The notes under the pieces: model-generated
Told to the model about the DNA's origin: nothing
Database searches by the model: none
Seen by the model: only the letters and a program-made list of their open reading frames with translations
Translations under genes and position numbers: made by a program
In this document: one piece after another, positions 54,980 to 64,000 of the stretch
Numbering within the stretch: position 1 is the stretch's first letter
How the letters are laid out: every line of letters begins with the position of its first letter
NCBI RefSeq assembly: GCF_905220365.1
Contig: NC_061153.1
Span: 4,298,001-4,362,000 of the forward strand
Origin: Vanessa cardui
Lineage: Eukaryota > Arthropoda > Insecta > Lepidoptera > Nymphalidae
Direction: 5' to 3'
Length of the DNA: 64,000 bases

Positions 54980-57262
54980 TTAATCGTCATCACTTAAATC
55001 GTTATTGTTGCTTTCAGAATTATAGGGCAGTGATCGAAAATAGACTGCGTTACTGCATTATTAATGACACCATTATTGCACATACTTACTAAGTCATTGT
55101 ATTTCGCTTTTGGCAGCTTGAGCGGTGACGAATAAGCACGTTGCAAGTTGATGACCACAGATGAGTGTCTGGTCTCACCCCGAAATACCAAGCATTCATA
55201 AGATTCTTGGTTTAAATCGTATTTGAAATACAATTTATTCGGCTCAGATTTATCGACAAACACTACTTTAATTTTAGTCCATAATATTTTTTGTTTGTTG
55301 ACAGTTTTGTTCCAATGTTTGTCATTAACATTAGTGTTCTTGAAATTAAAGAAGTGTTCCTGCTGCATTTTCTTAACCAAATACAGTTCTCCTTCTGTTT
55401 TAGCCCAGCGTGCAAGCAGGCGCCATTCATCCGGAGTATAAATCGTTTTTGAACGAGCCGAGCGTTCTATAAGGGCATGTACACTGTCTCCTTCGTTTTG
55501 CGTGTGGCCTTTCTCGAGAAAACGATGTGTTATTGAAACATTAAAATTTTTTGGCGGTAAATAAATACATAGCAAAGACAAACCTGTTGCGATTCTGGCC
55601 GGCACAATTATCGGACCAGAAACGAAATTCCTTAGCACCCTGTGTAGAACAATTTTCAATATAATATAATAATAAGCAGCTTCCTACTTCATTGGCTCCC
55701 CGTTTTGCTATCGTCTCGTCCCACATGTACAAACCCGCTTTCTTTTGGCCCATATCAAATATTGTGAAGTTAAAAGCCGATAATTTTAGCTTGTAGTAGA
55801 AAATACTGATTTGCCCATGTGGACACGTCAACACTTTTTGAAAATCAAAAACAGCTGTGACTATTGACCCAGTAGACTTCTTGGCATCTTCTTTATCCTT
55901 TTGTTTCAGGGCACGTGCAGTTTTCTTTGAGTTTGGATGTTCTTCATATTTCTTCGTTTCTTCATTATTATGTGACGTGGTGTTGCGATAAGCGTGACAT
56001 ACTTCACATTGATCCTTTTTCGGAATGTGGAATCCAAGGTTGAATTTTTTATTAACAATCTCCCTATACTGCCGTTCTGTTAAGACCTTTGACGAATATA
56101 GGCTTTCATCAAACCACTCATTATATAATTTAAACATTTGACTTATACTGAGACCTCCATCTAGATATAACTTTGTCGAATCTTTTCGAATGAAGTGTGA
56201 TTCAACAGGTACAAATGAATTCACATGATCACAAACACTCTTAATCATGTCATTAGTAATAACAAATTTGTGATTTCCATGCTTGCCTCGGTTGTCTTTT
56301 TCAAAATCTGAAACGCCGTCATATTTTTTAAACGTTGTTTTAACAATGTTTTCACGTACAGAAACTGTTTGTAGAAACATTGTCTTACAGACTTCAACAA
56401 TGGTAGTAGTGTTTTCTGTGGTTTCAGAAGAAGTTAGTGGCAAGGAATACTTGAATGTATACTGACGTTTATTTGGCGTACTACGATTTAAGCATCGATT
56501 TTTAACAGTCTTTTTTATATATTTTGAAATAAATCTCCATTGTTTTTCTCGACTACCAAGATTCCAAAACCTCGTGAAGCATTCTAGTCTTTGATCTTTA
56601 GTTATTTTATCTGCACATTTGTATCGCCAACTACATGGCTTACCCATAATTTTAGTATCAACAAACTTGCCTCTTTTCGATACGTAGCTCTTTCCATGAT
56701 TTTTTAAACATTTTCGTTTCACTTCAGACCAGTCATCCTTAAATACCAAGCGCTTTTTACCTTTTTTTTGTTTTTGCTTCGAAGTATTTGGTGTAGATCT
56801 ATCAGTAACTGAATCTACCCAAGCGCAATGGTCGGAACAAAAAGAATCAGCACATTTTTTTATGATTATTTAATGGATGTATTGGTGTAGCTAAAACCAT
56901 ATGCGACGTTGATGGCGTAGAAACAGCTGATCGTTCTTCAAATTCTTCAATATATATATTGGGTGAGTTATTAAAGCTGGGGTTTACCTCTAGAATAAAG
57001 GGACTCAGAACCTCTTCAGCAGTTTGTTCAGTGTTTAGCAATGAGGCAGATGCAGGGCGGTTGGCATACGCAGAATGTTCATATTGACGATCTATGACTA
57101 TCTCAGGGTCGGCAACAAGTGACAAAGCAGCAGCTTGTAAGCAGGTGGCATTATCAAACACGTCGTGATAAACGTCTGCCAAGTCGTGTAGAATATTTCC
57201 GGCTCCTGGTGGCAACGGAGAACTGGCTCTACTAACATGTCGATTGGATGATTCTGTTAAGA
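54980..57262 (-). pseudogene. Putative DDE-type transposase (SDNCAGQN family), few frameshifts
   Basis: Minus strand. A probable exon starts at about 57262 after a splice acceptor (ttttgtcttaacag) and encodes an acidic N-terminal part (GAGNILHDLADVYHDVFDNA). A one-base shift in an A-run near 56858 leads to SFCSDHCAWVDSV and KRLVFKDDWSEVKRKCLKNH. The 402-codon open part contains PCSWRYKCADKITKDQRLE, VEVCKTMFLQTVSVREN, DNRGKHGNHKFV, FVPVESHFIRKD, FHIPKKDQCEVCHAYRN, AGLYMWDETIAKRGANEVGS and FWSDNCAGQNRNRFVF. A shift in an A-run near 55550 leads to VSITHRFLEKGHTQNEGDSV and DEWRLLARWAKTEGELYLVK; another near 55060 gives a serine/aspartate-rich end (YNSESNNNDLSDDD, stop 54980-54982). I know DNCxGQN proteins in many insects as uncharacterised, transposon-like; a Sola-type assignment is only a guess. 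DDE roles for D in WDE and SDN are inferred. Confidence 0.7.
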
Positions 57263-57836
57263 CAAAAATCATGATTGTATTAATACAAGAGGCTAAAAAT
57301 GTTATCTAACTACGTACAAAATGTATCACTTTAGTTAACAAATTGTTAAGAATGTAATTTTTTTGGTTTGGTACAAAATCGCATCTGAAAATTATTACAA
57401 CGAACAAAAACTTAAAGTCACATAAGACAGGCAAAATTAATTCATTTCTCGTAGAACAAAATCTTATCTGTAGATGCGAATAATAATTTTGAGACATTTT
57501 TGGCCAAACAACATCGTATGTGATAATAATTCGGTAAAAAATGAAATTAAGATAAAAAATATCACGTCATAATTTTTCATTTATACGTCAATATAAATAT
57601 CCAAAAAAAGAAAGAAAACCATGAGATATTAAACTTTTTATAATTTCCATTGAACAAAAAACGATCATCACATCAAATGACGGTTAATATTGAATATGAA
57701 TGAAATTTAAGGAAATATTTAATAAATTATGAACCAATCTTAGGTATTAATAAAAATAAAAATACATATATATATATATATATATGTATTTAAAAACTAT
57801 GTTACTTACCAAGATTAACACATTCCTTGTCTCGAT

Positions 57837-57892
57837 ACGTCAGCGCCAGTCCTAACCTAAATGAGGATTTAGGTTAGGACTGGGGCTGACGT
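57837..57892. repeat. Near-perfect 26-bp hairpin
   Basis: 57837-57862 and 57867-57892 are inverted copies with one mismatch, separated by gagg. The arm reads acgtcagcgccagtcctaac then ctaaat. It lies about 25 bp from a good splice donor on the minus strand (cttg then gtaagt, about 57811), inside the DNA transposon and upstream of its transposase exons. Confidence 0.88.
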
Positions 57893-58394
57893 CGTCATTT
57901 TTCTCTAAATTTAGGGCCATATTCAAAATTCTTTTTTTCCTGGATATAGCGACATCGTTAATTAGTCACAAGAATGCTTATTTTCAAAATAATTGCGACA
58001 ATTTATGCACCAAATGACATCACCTTAGTCGGTCGTACGTAACACACGTCTCTGCCGAGAACAAACTCGCGACTGAGTACTGACCAAACGGCACGGCCGC
58101 GCGCGGGTCACAGTGAGTAGAACAGGTTCGTACATGTCGATGCGCGGTTGTTGGTCGAAACGTATTTCATATACGGTATTTTTCTACTGATTATCTCAAA
58201 AAGTAAACACTTAATTTAAAAGAAAAACACACTACCGTGTAGTTAATGTTGTACAGGTTAATAATTAACAATAAAGTCGATTTTGTCTTATTTTTCCATA
58301 AGATTTTGATCTTGGGACCCGTCGAATTGTAAACCTATATTTAACCTAGATCTGTATTTGTAACAAGAAATAAGGCTTTTTATTATTTATTTAT

Positions 58395-58880
58395 TTATAT
58401 AAACTTTACAAAATTTCTTCATCCGTGAGATCCATATCTATATCTTTTATCACACCATATGTCTGATCCATATCCATAGTCTTATAGGTTCTATATCCAT
58501 TTTCATTAAAAAAAAATATTCCTTATTAATTCTTCTGTACTGTCTTTTTTGTCGAACTGAATCAACACTTTAAATGAATTAATATATTTAACTCGAACGA
58601 CATTTTGAATATTTTCTGATTTTAAAGTTTTGGCCAATTTAAATTGCTTTGGAAGTGGTTCATGGTGGATGTAATGCAGACTTCAATCATGTCCTCTGGT
58701 ATTCTCTCCAACCCATTTAACTCACCAACACTCTCACTCTCTGTTAGTCACCCTGGTTCTTTTATTTGGTCTTCTATTGTTGTCGTTTATCTCGTTATTC
58801 GAAAACTCTTCAACTTTCTCTGAACACTCCTGCATCTCACATTCCAAGTCATTCCGAACGTCTGAATCACTGGTCGTCAT
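58395..58880 (-). pseudogene. I-type LINE ORF1, N-terminal fragment
   Basis: Minus strand from an ATG at about 58880: MTTSDSDVRNDLECEMQECS then KVEEFSNNEINDNNRRPNKR, a stop, then LPKQFKLAKTLKSENIQNVV, RVKYINSFKVLIQFDKKDST and, after a shift, YGVIKDIDMDLTDEEIL. The last block is similar to YGTIKDIELDVDVKDI at the right window edge (63990-63945), so this is the 5' part of a related ORF1, upstream of the zinc knuckles. It ends at about 58395 near (tatt)n sequence. The element is a second, separate copy. Confidence 0.7.
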
Positions 58881-59039
58881 ATTCCTTGCTTATTCCGTGC
58901 GAATGCACAACATTGTAAACAACGTTATCACGCAGTGTCGAGCGCGGCGGCCGATGAATTGCGACAATAACGCGTCCACTATCTACAAGCGCCCGCGCGC
59001 GAATCTAAAATGTAGTTTATAATTATGTATATATATTTT

Positions 59040-59190
59040 GATATACAGTGTAAACTCCATGTAACGTCACTCGATTTAACGGCAAACTCTCTAAAGCGTC
59101 GAAATCAATTGGTTTTAGTTGATTTAGCTTGTATTCTATACAATGATACACTCTACATAGCATCACACCCACTCTCAATAACGACAACAA
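59040..59190 (+). repeat. Possible pogo/Tigger-like terminal sequence
   Basis: acagtgtaaactccatgtaa, cgtcactcgatttaacggca and aactctctaaagcgtcgaaa have the look of a pogo-type DNA transposon end (cagtg-like start, repeated aac/cg pattern). Only one end is seen and no transposase is near, so this is weak. Confidence 0.3.
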
Positions 59191-59302
59191 TTTTTTTTTT
59201 TTTTTTTAAATCTCATTTTAAGAACTGAGTCAATAAGATGACTATGTAGTTCTCGTAGGGCTACCTTATACATTACAAAACTAAGCTATGACTAACTTAA
59301 AA

Positions 59303-62300
59303 CTAATTAATTCTACGATCCAAGTTATTGCGCACCATCTTATACATCTTTTTTGCTGCTGCGGATGTTGGATTCGTTAAAATAATGTTTTCGAATCCCA
59401 AAGTCCTCTCTGGCACCTCACTTCGAACACACTCCGTTAATATGTGATACAAATCTTCTTTCAAACCCGGGCAATCAGGGCAATTGGGGGAAGGTACTTT
59501 TTTAAGTAAAAATGCAAAATTATTCAACGGCATGTGTCCAGAGCGGAGTCGATATGCTGTAATGATATCTTGTCGGGATAATCTACTAATAACGTCTATC
59601 CAAGAAACATCGCAGGGCTATGGCTGAATAGTTTTATACCAGATACCTTTTTGTTTTGACCTTTCGTCGAAGTATTCATCACACATGTCTTTGCATCGTT
59701 TTTTAATTAAATGTATACAGTCCGTATATAAAGGTAAAATGAGTGTTTCGATTCCGTCGCTACAAGCTTGTTTCGCATAGACGTCTACTCGTTCATTACC
59801 AGAAATACCAATGTGTGACGGAATCCATTGTAATATTACAGTTTTACGGTTTTCTTTGAATTTTTGCAGGAGATCTAATATAATATAGGCTATCGGTGTT
59901 CCTCGTAAAGACGAGGTACATCGAACCAAATGATGCAATGCACTTCTTGAATCCGAAAGTATTATAAACTTATCATAATTTACCGATTGGATGTATGCCA
60001 TAGCTTCAGATATACCAAGAAGTTCTGCGTGCATGATAGATATCTTTGAGTCTATCTTTATCCGTAAATTAGAATCATTTTGCGGGTCATAAAAGGCAAC
60101 ACCGATACCATGGCTGCCCAGGGAAGCATCGGTAAATATTTTATAAAATTCTGAGTATTTGGAATTTAGATGTTTAACGCATTTCAACTTTAGATCAATA
60201 GTATTATATGAACGTTTAGCTTTATAAATATCTGACATAATGTTCTGAGAGACATTCAATTGAGCCATCCATGTATTTAAGGAAAACATTTCTAATTGTG
60301 AACTCGAATGAATGGGAGTGTCTTTAAATTCAAAATGTAATGAAATCAATAAAGGTATTTTCCTTTTACTATAATATCTAGCTTCGTGATTAGTGACACA
60401 TCTATCAAGTAATGAAATCACGTTGTTATATTTAACAGATTTTGCTTTAAACCAAAATTTACCACCTAGATATTGTCTACGTATATTCAACGGAGGTAAG
60501 CATAGTTCACTTTCCATGACGTGAATAGGGGTCGTTCTCACAAAACCTCCAATAACTCTCATAGCCTGGTTTTGAATTACATCAAATTTATGCAATTGTG
60601 ATTGGCTGCTATTATCAAATAAAAAGCTAGCAAAGTCAAGTCTACTTCTTATCAATGAAATATATAGCCGTCGCAAATATTTAGGATGAATACCCCAACC
60701 AGGCCCTACCAACACTTTGAATAAATTTAAAAATTTTGAAACTTTTTGTTTAATTTCGTTTATGTGTTTACCCCATTTCAATTTTCGATCCAGCCACAGT
60801 CCTAGATATTTGACATTATCGACCACTTCCACAGGATGATTTCTTATGCTAAGATAAATCGATTTTCCAATATGACTTCTATTAAAAATACATATTTTAG
60901 TCTTATGGGGCGAAACGTTCAACCCTAAGTTTAGAAGAAGTGTCTCAAAAGAATTTATCGCGATTTGTAACTTAGTCTTTGCCGTAGCCAAATCTTTATC
61001 TGCAACATATAAGACAAAATCATCAGCATATTGAGAAATAGAGACATTCTGAATCGCTTTTAAAATATGAGCTGTGACTACATTAAATAATAAAGGAGAC
61101 AGTGGGTCACCTTGAGCTAAACCTTGACTACAATATCGTCTTATATAAAATTTGTTAACGCCCGCTATATTCAAAACTCGATAGTTCAAAAAATTCCATA
61201 AATAATTACATAATTATTTTGATCCAATCTTATAATCGTCAAGTAAACGCAGTAGACTGACAACATCAACATTATTGTACGCACTTACTATATCAATAAA
61301 ACAACAAACCGTAGGAGTACGTATGCTTAAATTAGTTTCAATATCTATAACAAGTTGGCTTAAATTATCTAAGCATGAGTGTGATTTTCTAAATCCTGTT
61401 GTATATGAAGAAAAAATGTTATTTTTTTTCAAAATACCATTCGAACCTTTTATTTAAAATGGAATGAAATACTTTGCACACACAAGATATCAAAGAAATA
61501 GGTCTCAATGCTTCTGATTGTTGATTTTGACTAGGTTTGGGAATTGGCTGGACGCTAATTTGTTGCCATTGTTGGGGAACAAATCCAGATTTCAGACACA
61601 TATTATAAAAGCATAGCAACCATTCTTTACCACATTGTGGCAAGTTTTTAATCATCGAGCATGAAATCATGTCAGATCCCGGAGCAGTATCTTTAGACTT
61701 AATGGCAACCTCCAATTCCTGACTAGAGATTGGGATTTCTAATTGTAAGTTGCTAGAGTGAAACTTTGGATGATCATTAACAACATAATCGGGTGTAAGG
61801 CTTTTAAGAAGATTATGGGCACTGTCTTTGTCAACAACATGTTTCTTTGAGTATCGCCCTTTTAACCATTTCATGCGGAACCACATCTCATTTATAGACG
61901 AAACTTCACTGATGGAACTACAAAAATTTTGCCATGATTTGGACTTAGAGTTACGTATTATTTTTTGAGCTGCTGAAATTTTGCTTTGTAATAAATCTAA
62001 ATTATTTGGTGTAGGATTCTCTCTAAATTCAACAAGAGCTAGTCTACGCTCAGCGACAGATTTTGAAACCATTATATTCCAATATTGTTTGGATATGAAG
62101 TTATTGTTTGGATTTAAATTAATTTTAATAAATGGTATATGTTTGTCTGCTGTCTTATTTATACAATCCAAAAAAAAATTATAAGCACCTTGTAAATCAG
62201 AAGAAAAGACGAAATTACCTATTAAAGACTCTAGTTCGGAACTATATAATTCCCAGTTTGCGCGTTTAAAATTTCTTTTTTTAATAAAATTATATGTTAG

Positions 62301-62999
62301 TGGACAATAACCTAAAGATAACTTAATAGCCACATGATCACTTCCCAGTGATTCATTAGTGATTTTCCAATCGAAGCTTAAAGCAATATCTGATGATATC
62401 AAAGACAGATCAGGGGAGGATTGTTGTAGGTTTCCATTTACAAGTCTCATTCTAGTTGGCTTACTGCTATTGTTAAGTGTTATAAAAGAACTTTCAACAA
62501 GGGAATCAAAGATTTGAACACCCCTACTATCTGTCGTGTTGGACCAGTTCGAATGGTGTCCGTTGAAATCACCCAATATTAAAGTTTTGTGATTATATAA
62601 TGAGAATAGTTCATCCCAATCCGCTATTGATGTTCGTATTGATGGTGCGCAATATATGGCACAAATATTTTCAATTTTTTCACAATTATTAATCTTAACA
62701 TGAAGAAACTCGATTCCCGTATTATGTAAGCTAGACTGATGTACCTGCTGCGAACTAATCGAGTTATGTGCAAATATTGCGACTCCTCCATAACCGTCAC
62801 TCCTGTCTCTTCTATAAATATTGTAGCCCGCCATCCTAATCTCAATATTTGTCATCAGCCATGTTTCACTAAGGACAGCAATGTGGATCTTTTCTTGCAA
62901 TAATAGTTGTTCAAATTCAATTATTTTTGGTTTCAAACTACGACAATTCCACTGCATTATGTTGAGTTTGCGTACTTTTGGATCAATAAAGCTAGCCAT
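59303..62999 (-). pseudogene. I-type LINE ORF2 (endonuclease, RT, RNase H), three defects
   Basis: ATG at 62999. Endonuclease: LNIMQWNCRSLKPKIIEFEQ, IAVLSETWLMTN, TLILGDFNGHHSNWSN and LGSDHVAIKLS. RT: ALRPISLISCVCKVFHSILN, a one-base shift in an A-run near 61430, TGFRKSHSCLDNLSQLVIDI, FIDIVSAYNNVDVVSLL, a TAA at 61214, GLAQGDPLSPLLFNVVTAHI, ISQYADDFVLYVAD (YADD) and VKYLGLWLDRKLKWGKHINE. RNase H: FYKIFTDASLGSHGIGVAFY, MHAELLGISEAM, FIILSDSRSALHHL and WIPSHIGISGNERVDVYAKQ. A TAG at 59618 precedes YRLRSGHMPLNNFAFLLK and a C-terminal zinc block CPDCPGLKEDLYHILTEC, stop at 59303. RNase H distinguishes it from jockey and CR1. Confidence 0.93.
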
Positions 63000-64000
63000 A
63001 AACCATGATGTTCTTGAGTACTGGGAATTCCGTAATCTTATTTATGCACCATGTAATCGCCCAATTCCACATTAGTTCACAAGCTTGCATAATTTTGTCG
63101 TTCAATGGCGATCTACGGCTAAATATGATGCGTCTTAATTTTTCTAGTAGCAACTTAAAAGATAGCGATTCGTCGTTTCTTCTGTTGCTAGAGTAACTAT
63201 CTTCTTTTTGAGCACTTTTAAAATTGGGCATCTCCTGGGTATTTGTCTCTGAATCAGAAGACATATCCCAGTCCATGGTGTTGCGTGGACGAGATCTCTT
63301 CTTTTGAGGTGATTCGGTGTTTTTTTTCGTATTATCACACTTACGAGTGTGTTTCGAGTACCCACGATATTCCGACGCGCTCTTCGTAACCTCTGCATAT
63401 GTTTTAGAGCTTTCGTTCGGTTGGTCTATGTCTCGCTGTTCGATCGGCTCCCTTTGAGTCGTAAACACTGGGAAATTGTCCTCATCTAAAGTAACTTTAG
63501 AAGGTGGTGCAGATGGTGGCACATATATAGTAGTAGCACGTTTATAAGTACAATTGAACTCAGCCATCAGCTCTCTTATACGTTTTTCTTTACGATATAC
63601 AGGGCAAGTACGTAAAAATGCCGTATGTTGCCCCGAACAGTTAATACATTTATAGTATGTAGTCTCACAATTACTATGATTACCGGCACATTTAGGACAG
63701 ATAATTTTCTTGGAAGAGCAGAATTTTTGAGTATGTCCATATCTCCAACACTTGCTACATTGAGTAACTTGGAATACGTAGCGTTCCACCTTCACTTTCA
63801 TACCATGTATATAAATATATGGCGGTAAGGAGGAACCTTTAAAACCAAGACGTATAGTCTCACTCTCCGTCCACTTAGATGTTTGACTGTCTCTTCGTAA
63901 TAGTCTTTTAATTGATATTATATCTATATCAGATGAAATGCTACCATGTATATCTTTAACATCAACATCTAGTTCAATGTCTTTTATTGTGCCATATGAC
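62992..64000 (-). CDS. I-type LINE ORF1 (gag-like, three zinc knuckles), partial
   Basis: Open from the window edge to TAG 62992-62994. It starts YGTIKDIELDVDVKDI and IKRLLRRDSQTSKWTESETI, RLGFKGSSLPPYIYIHG (pre-knuckle domain). Zinc motifs follow: CSKCWRYGHTQKFC, CPKCAGNHSNC and CINCSGQHTAFLRTC. Then come KEKRIRELMAEFNCTYKRAT, a Ser/Pro-rich basic part (PQKKRSRPRNTMDWDM) and a C-terminal helix (LSFKLLLEKLRRIIFSRRSP). The protein should bind element RNA and bring it to ORF2p. Its stop lies within ATGGCTAG, whose ATG starts ORF2. The start codon is outside the window; the fragment at 58880-58395 shows what the missing N terminus looks like. Confidence 0.9.
   Translation of the reverse strand, partial: SYGTIKDIELDVDVKDIHGSISSDIDIISIKRLLRRDSQTSKWTESETIRLGFKGSSLPPYIYIHGMKVKVERYVFQVTQCSKCWRYGHTQKFCSSKKIICPKCAGNHSNCETTYYKCINCSGQHTAFLRTCPVYRKEKRIRELMAEFNCTYKRATTIYVPPSAPPSKVTLDEDNFPVFTTQREPIEQRDIDQPNESSKTYAEVTKSASEYRGYSKHTRKCDNTKKNTESPQKKRSRPRNTMDWDMSSDSETNTQEMPNFKSAQKEDSYSSNRRNDESLSFKLLLEKLRRIIFSRRSPLNDKIMQACELMWNWAITWCINKITEFPVLKNIMVYG

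Larger units (their letters stand above)
54158..58328 (-). mobile_element. 4.17-kb DNA transposon with 31-bp TIRs, unusual family
   Basis: 54158-54188 and 58298-58328 are inverted copies with three mismatches (starting aattcgacgggccccaagaa on the left and aattcgacgggtcccaagat on the right, read inward). Between them lies one multi-part gene on the minus strand. Five copies of a 16-mer close to acaaaatcgtatctg lie at 54177, 54508, 57372, 57455 and 57506, in the terminal and subterminal zones, and are candidate transposase-binding sites. The target duplication is unclear; ttttaaa outside the left end and ttgtaaa outside the right are similar over 7 bp. The superfamily is not certain. Confidence 0.8.
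59191..64000 (-). mobile_element. I-type LINE with RNase H, minus strand, runs off the window
   Basis: Poly(A) (T-run at 59191-59208 on the plus strand) marks the 3' end. ORF2 (62999-59303) and ORF1 (from beyond 64000 to 62992) overlap by 8 nt. Triple zinc knuckles in ORF1 and endonuclease, RT and RNase H in ORF2 fit the I group. Only three defects are seen in ORF2, so this is a young relic or partly functional copy. Confidence 0.88.

Noticed and set aside
57841..57892. Telomere-like TTAGG/CCTAA units in the hairpin
   Set aside because: Only one or two units are present; they are simply part of the palindrome and do not form a telomeric array.

Overview
This window reads as transposon-dense DNA from a lepidopteran insect. 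A butterfly is my best guess, because the tRNA-headed SINE at 11393-11690 resembles the Metulj-type SINEs of nymphalids; that comparison is from memory and not searched. I found no convincing intact host gene. Almost every coding trace belongs to a mobile element, usually broken by stops, frameshifts, deletions or later insertions. One further trace is viral in kind.

Left part (1-20300): a decayed DIRS-like tyrosine recombinase; RTE copy A; a CR1-type LINE split by a Penelope-like element with a 12-bp target duplication; an open mariner transposase between clear TIRs; a full-length SINE; a BEL/Pao relic; small LINE and Tc1/mariner-type pieces; and a nearly whole CR1-type LINE on the minus strand. 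Middle (20600-34500): a two-gene PIF/Harbinger relic (transposase plus BESS protein, the latter split by a LINE 3' end), a second LINE family with L1-like ORF1, a second CR1-type LINE with open ORF1, a possible broken two-exon gene start, and RTE copy B.

Centre right (34500-48500): a minus-strand Penelope-like element split by a 5.0-kb GC-rich R1-clade LINE with a perfect 15-bp target duplication. Directly next to it (about 40358-41634) is a fossil superfamily 1 helicase of the tobamovirus/virga-like kind. Its frame runs, without shift, into a short RTE fragment. A jockey/CR1-type LINE and RTE copy C follow. Right part (48500-64000): a Harbinger relic split by a MITE whose sister copy lies at 8309-8747; a Ty3/Gypsy relic; a 4.17-kb DNA transposon with 31-bp TIRs and an unusual transposase containing SDNCAGQNRNR; and a minus-strand I-type LINE whose ORF1 and ORF2 overlap by 8 nt and whose ORF1 runs off the window.

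The elements do not form a pathway. They are layers of successive insertions in both orientations, with a viral-like helicase among them. That architecture would suit a piRNA-producing locus, which the sequence alone cannot prove. Homologies are judged from motifs and from comparing copies within the window; no database search was run.
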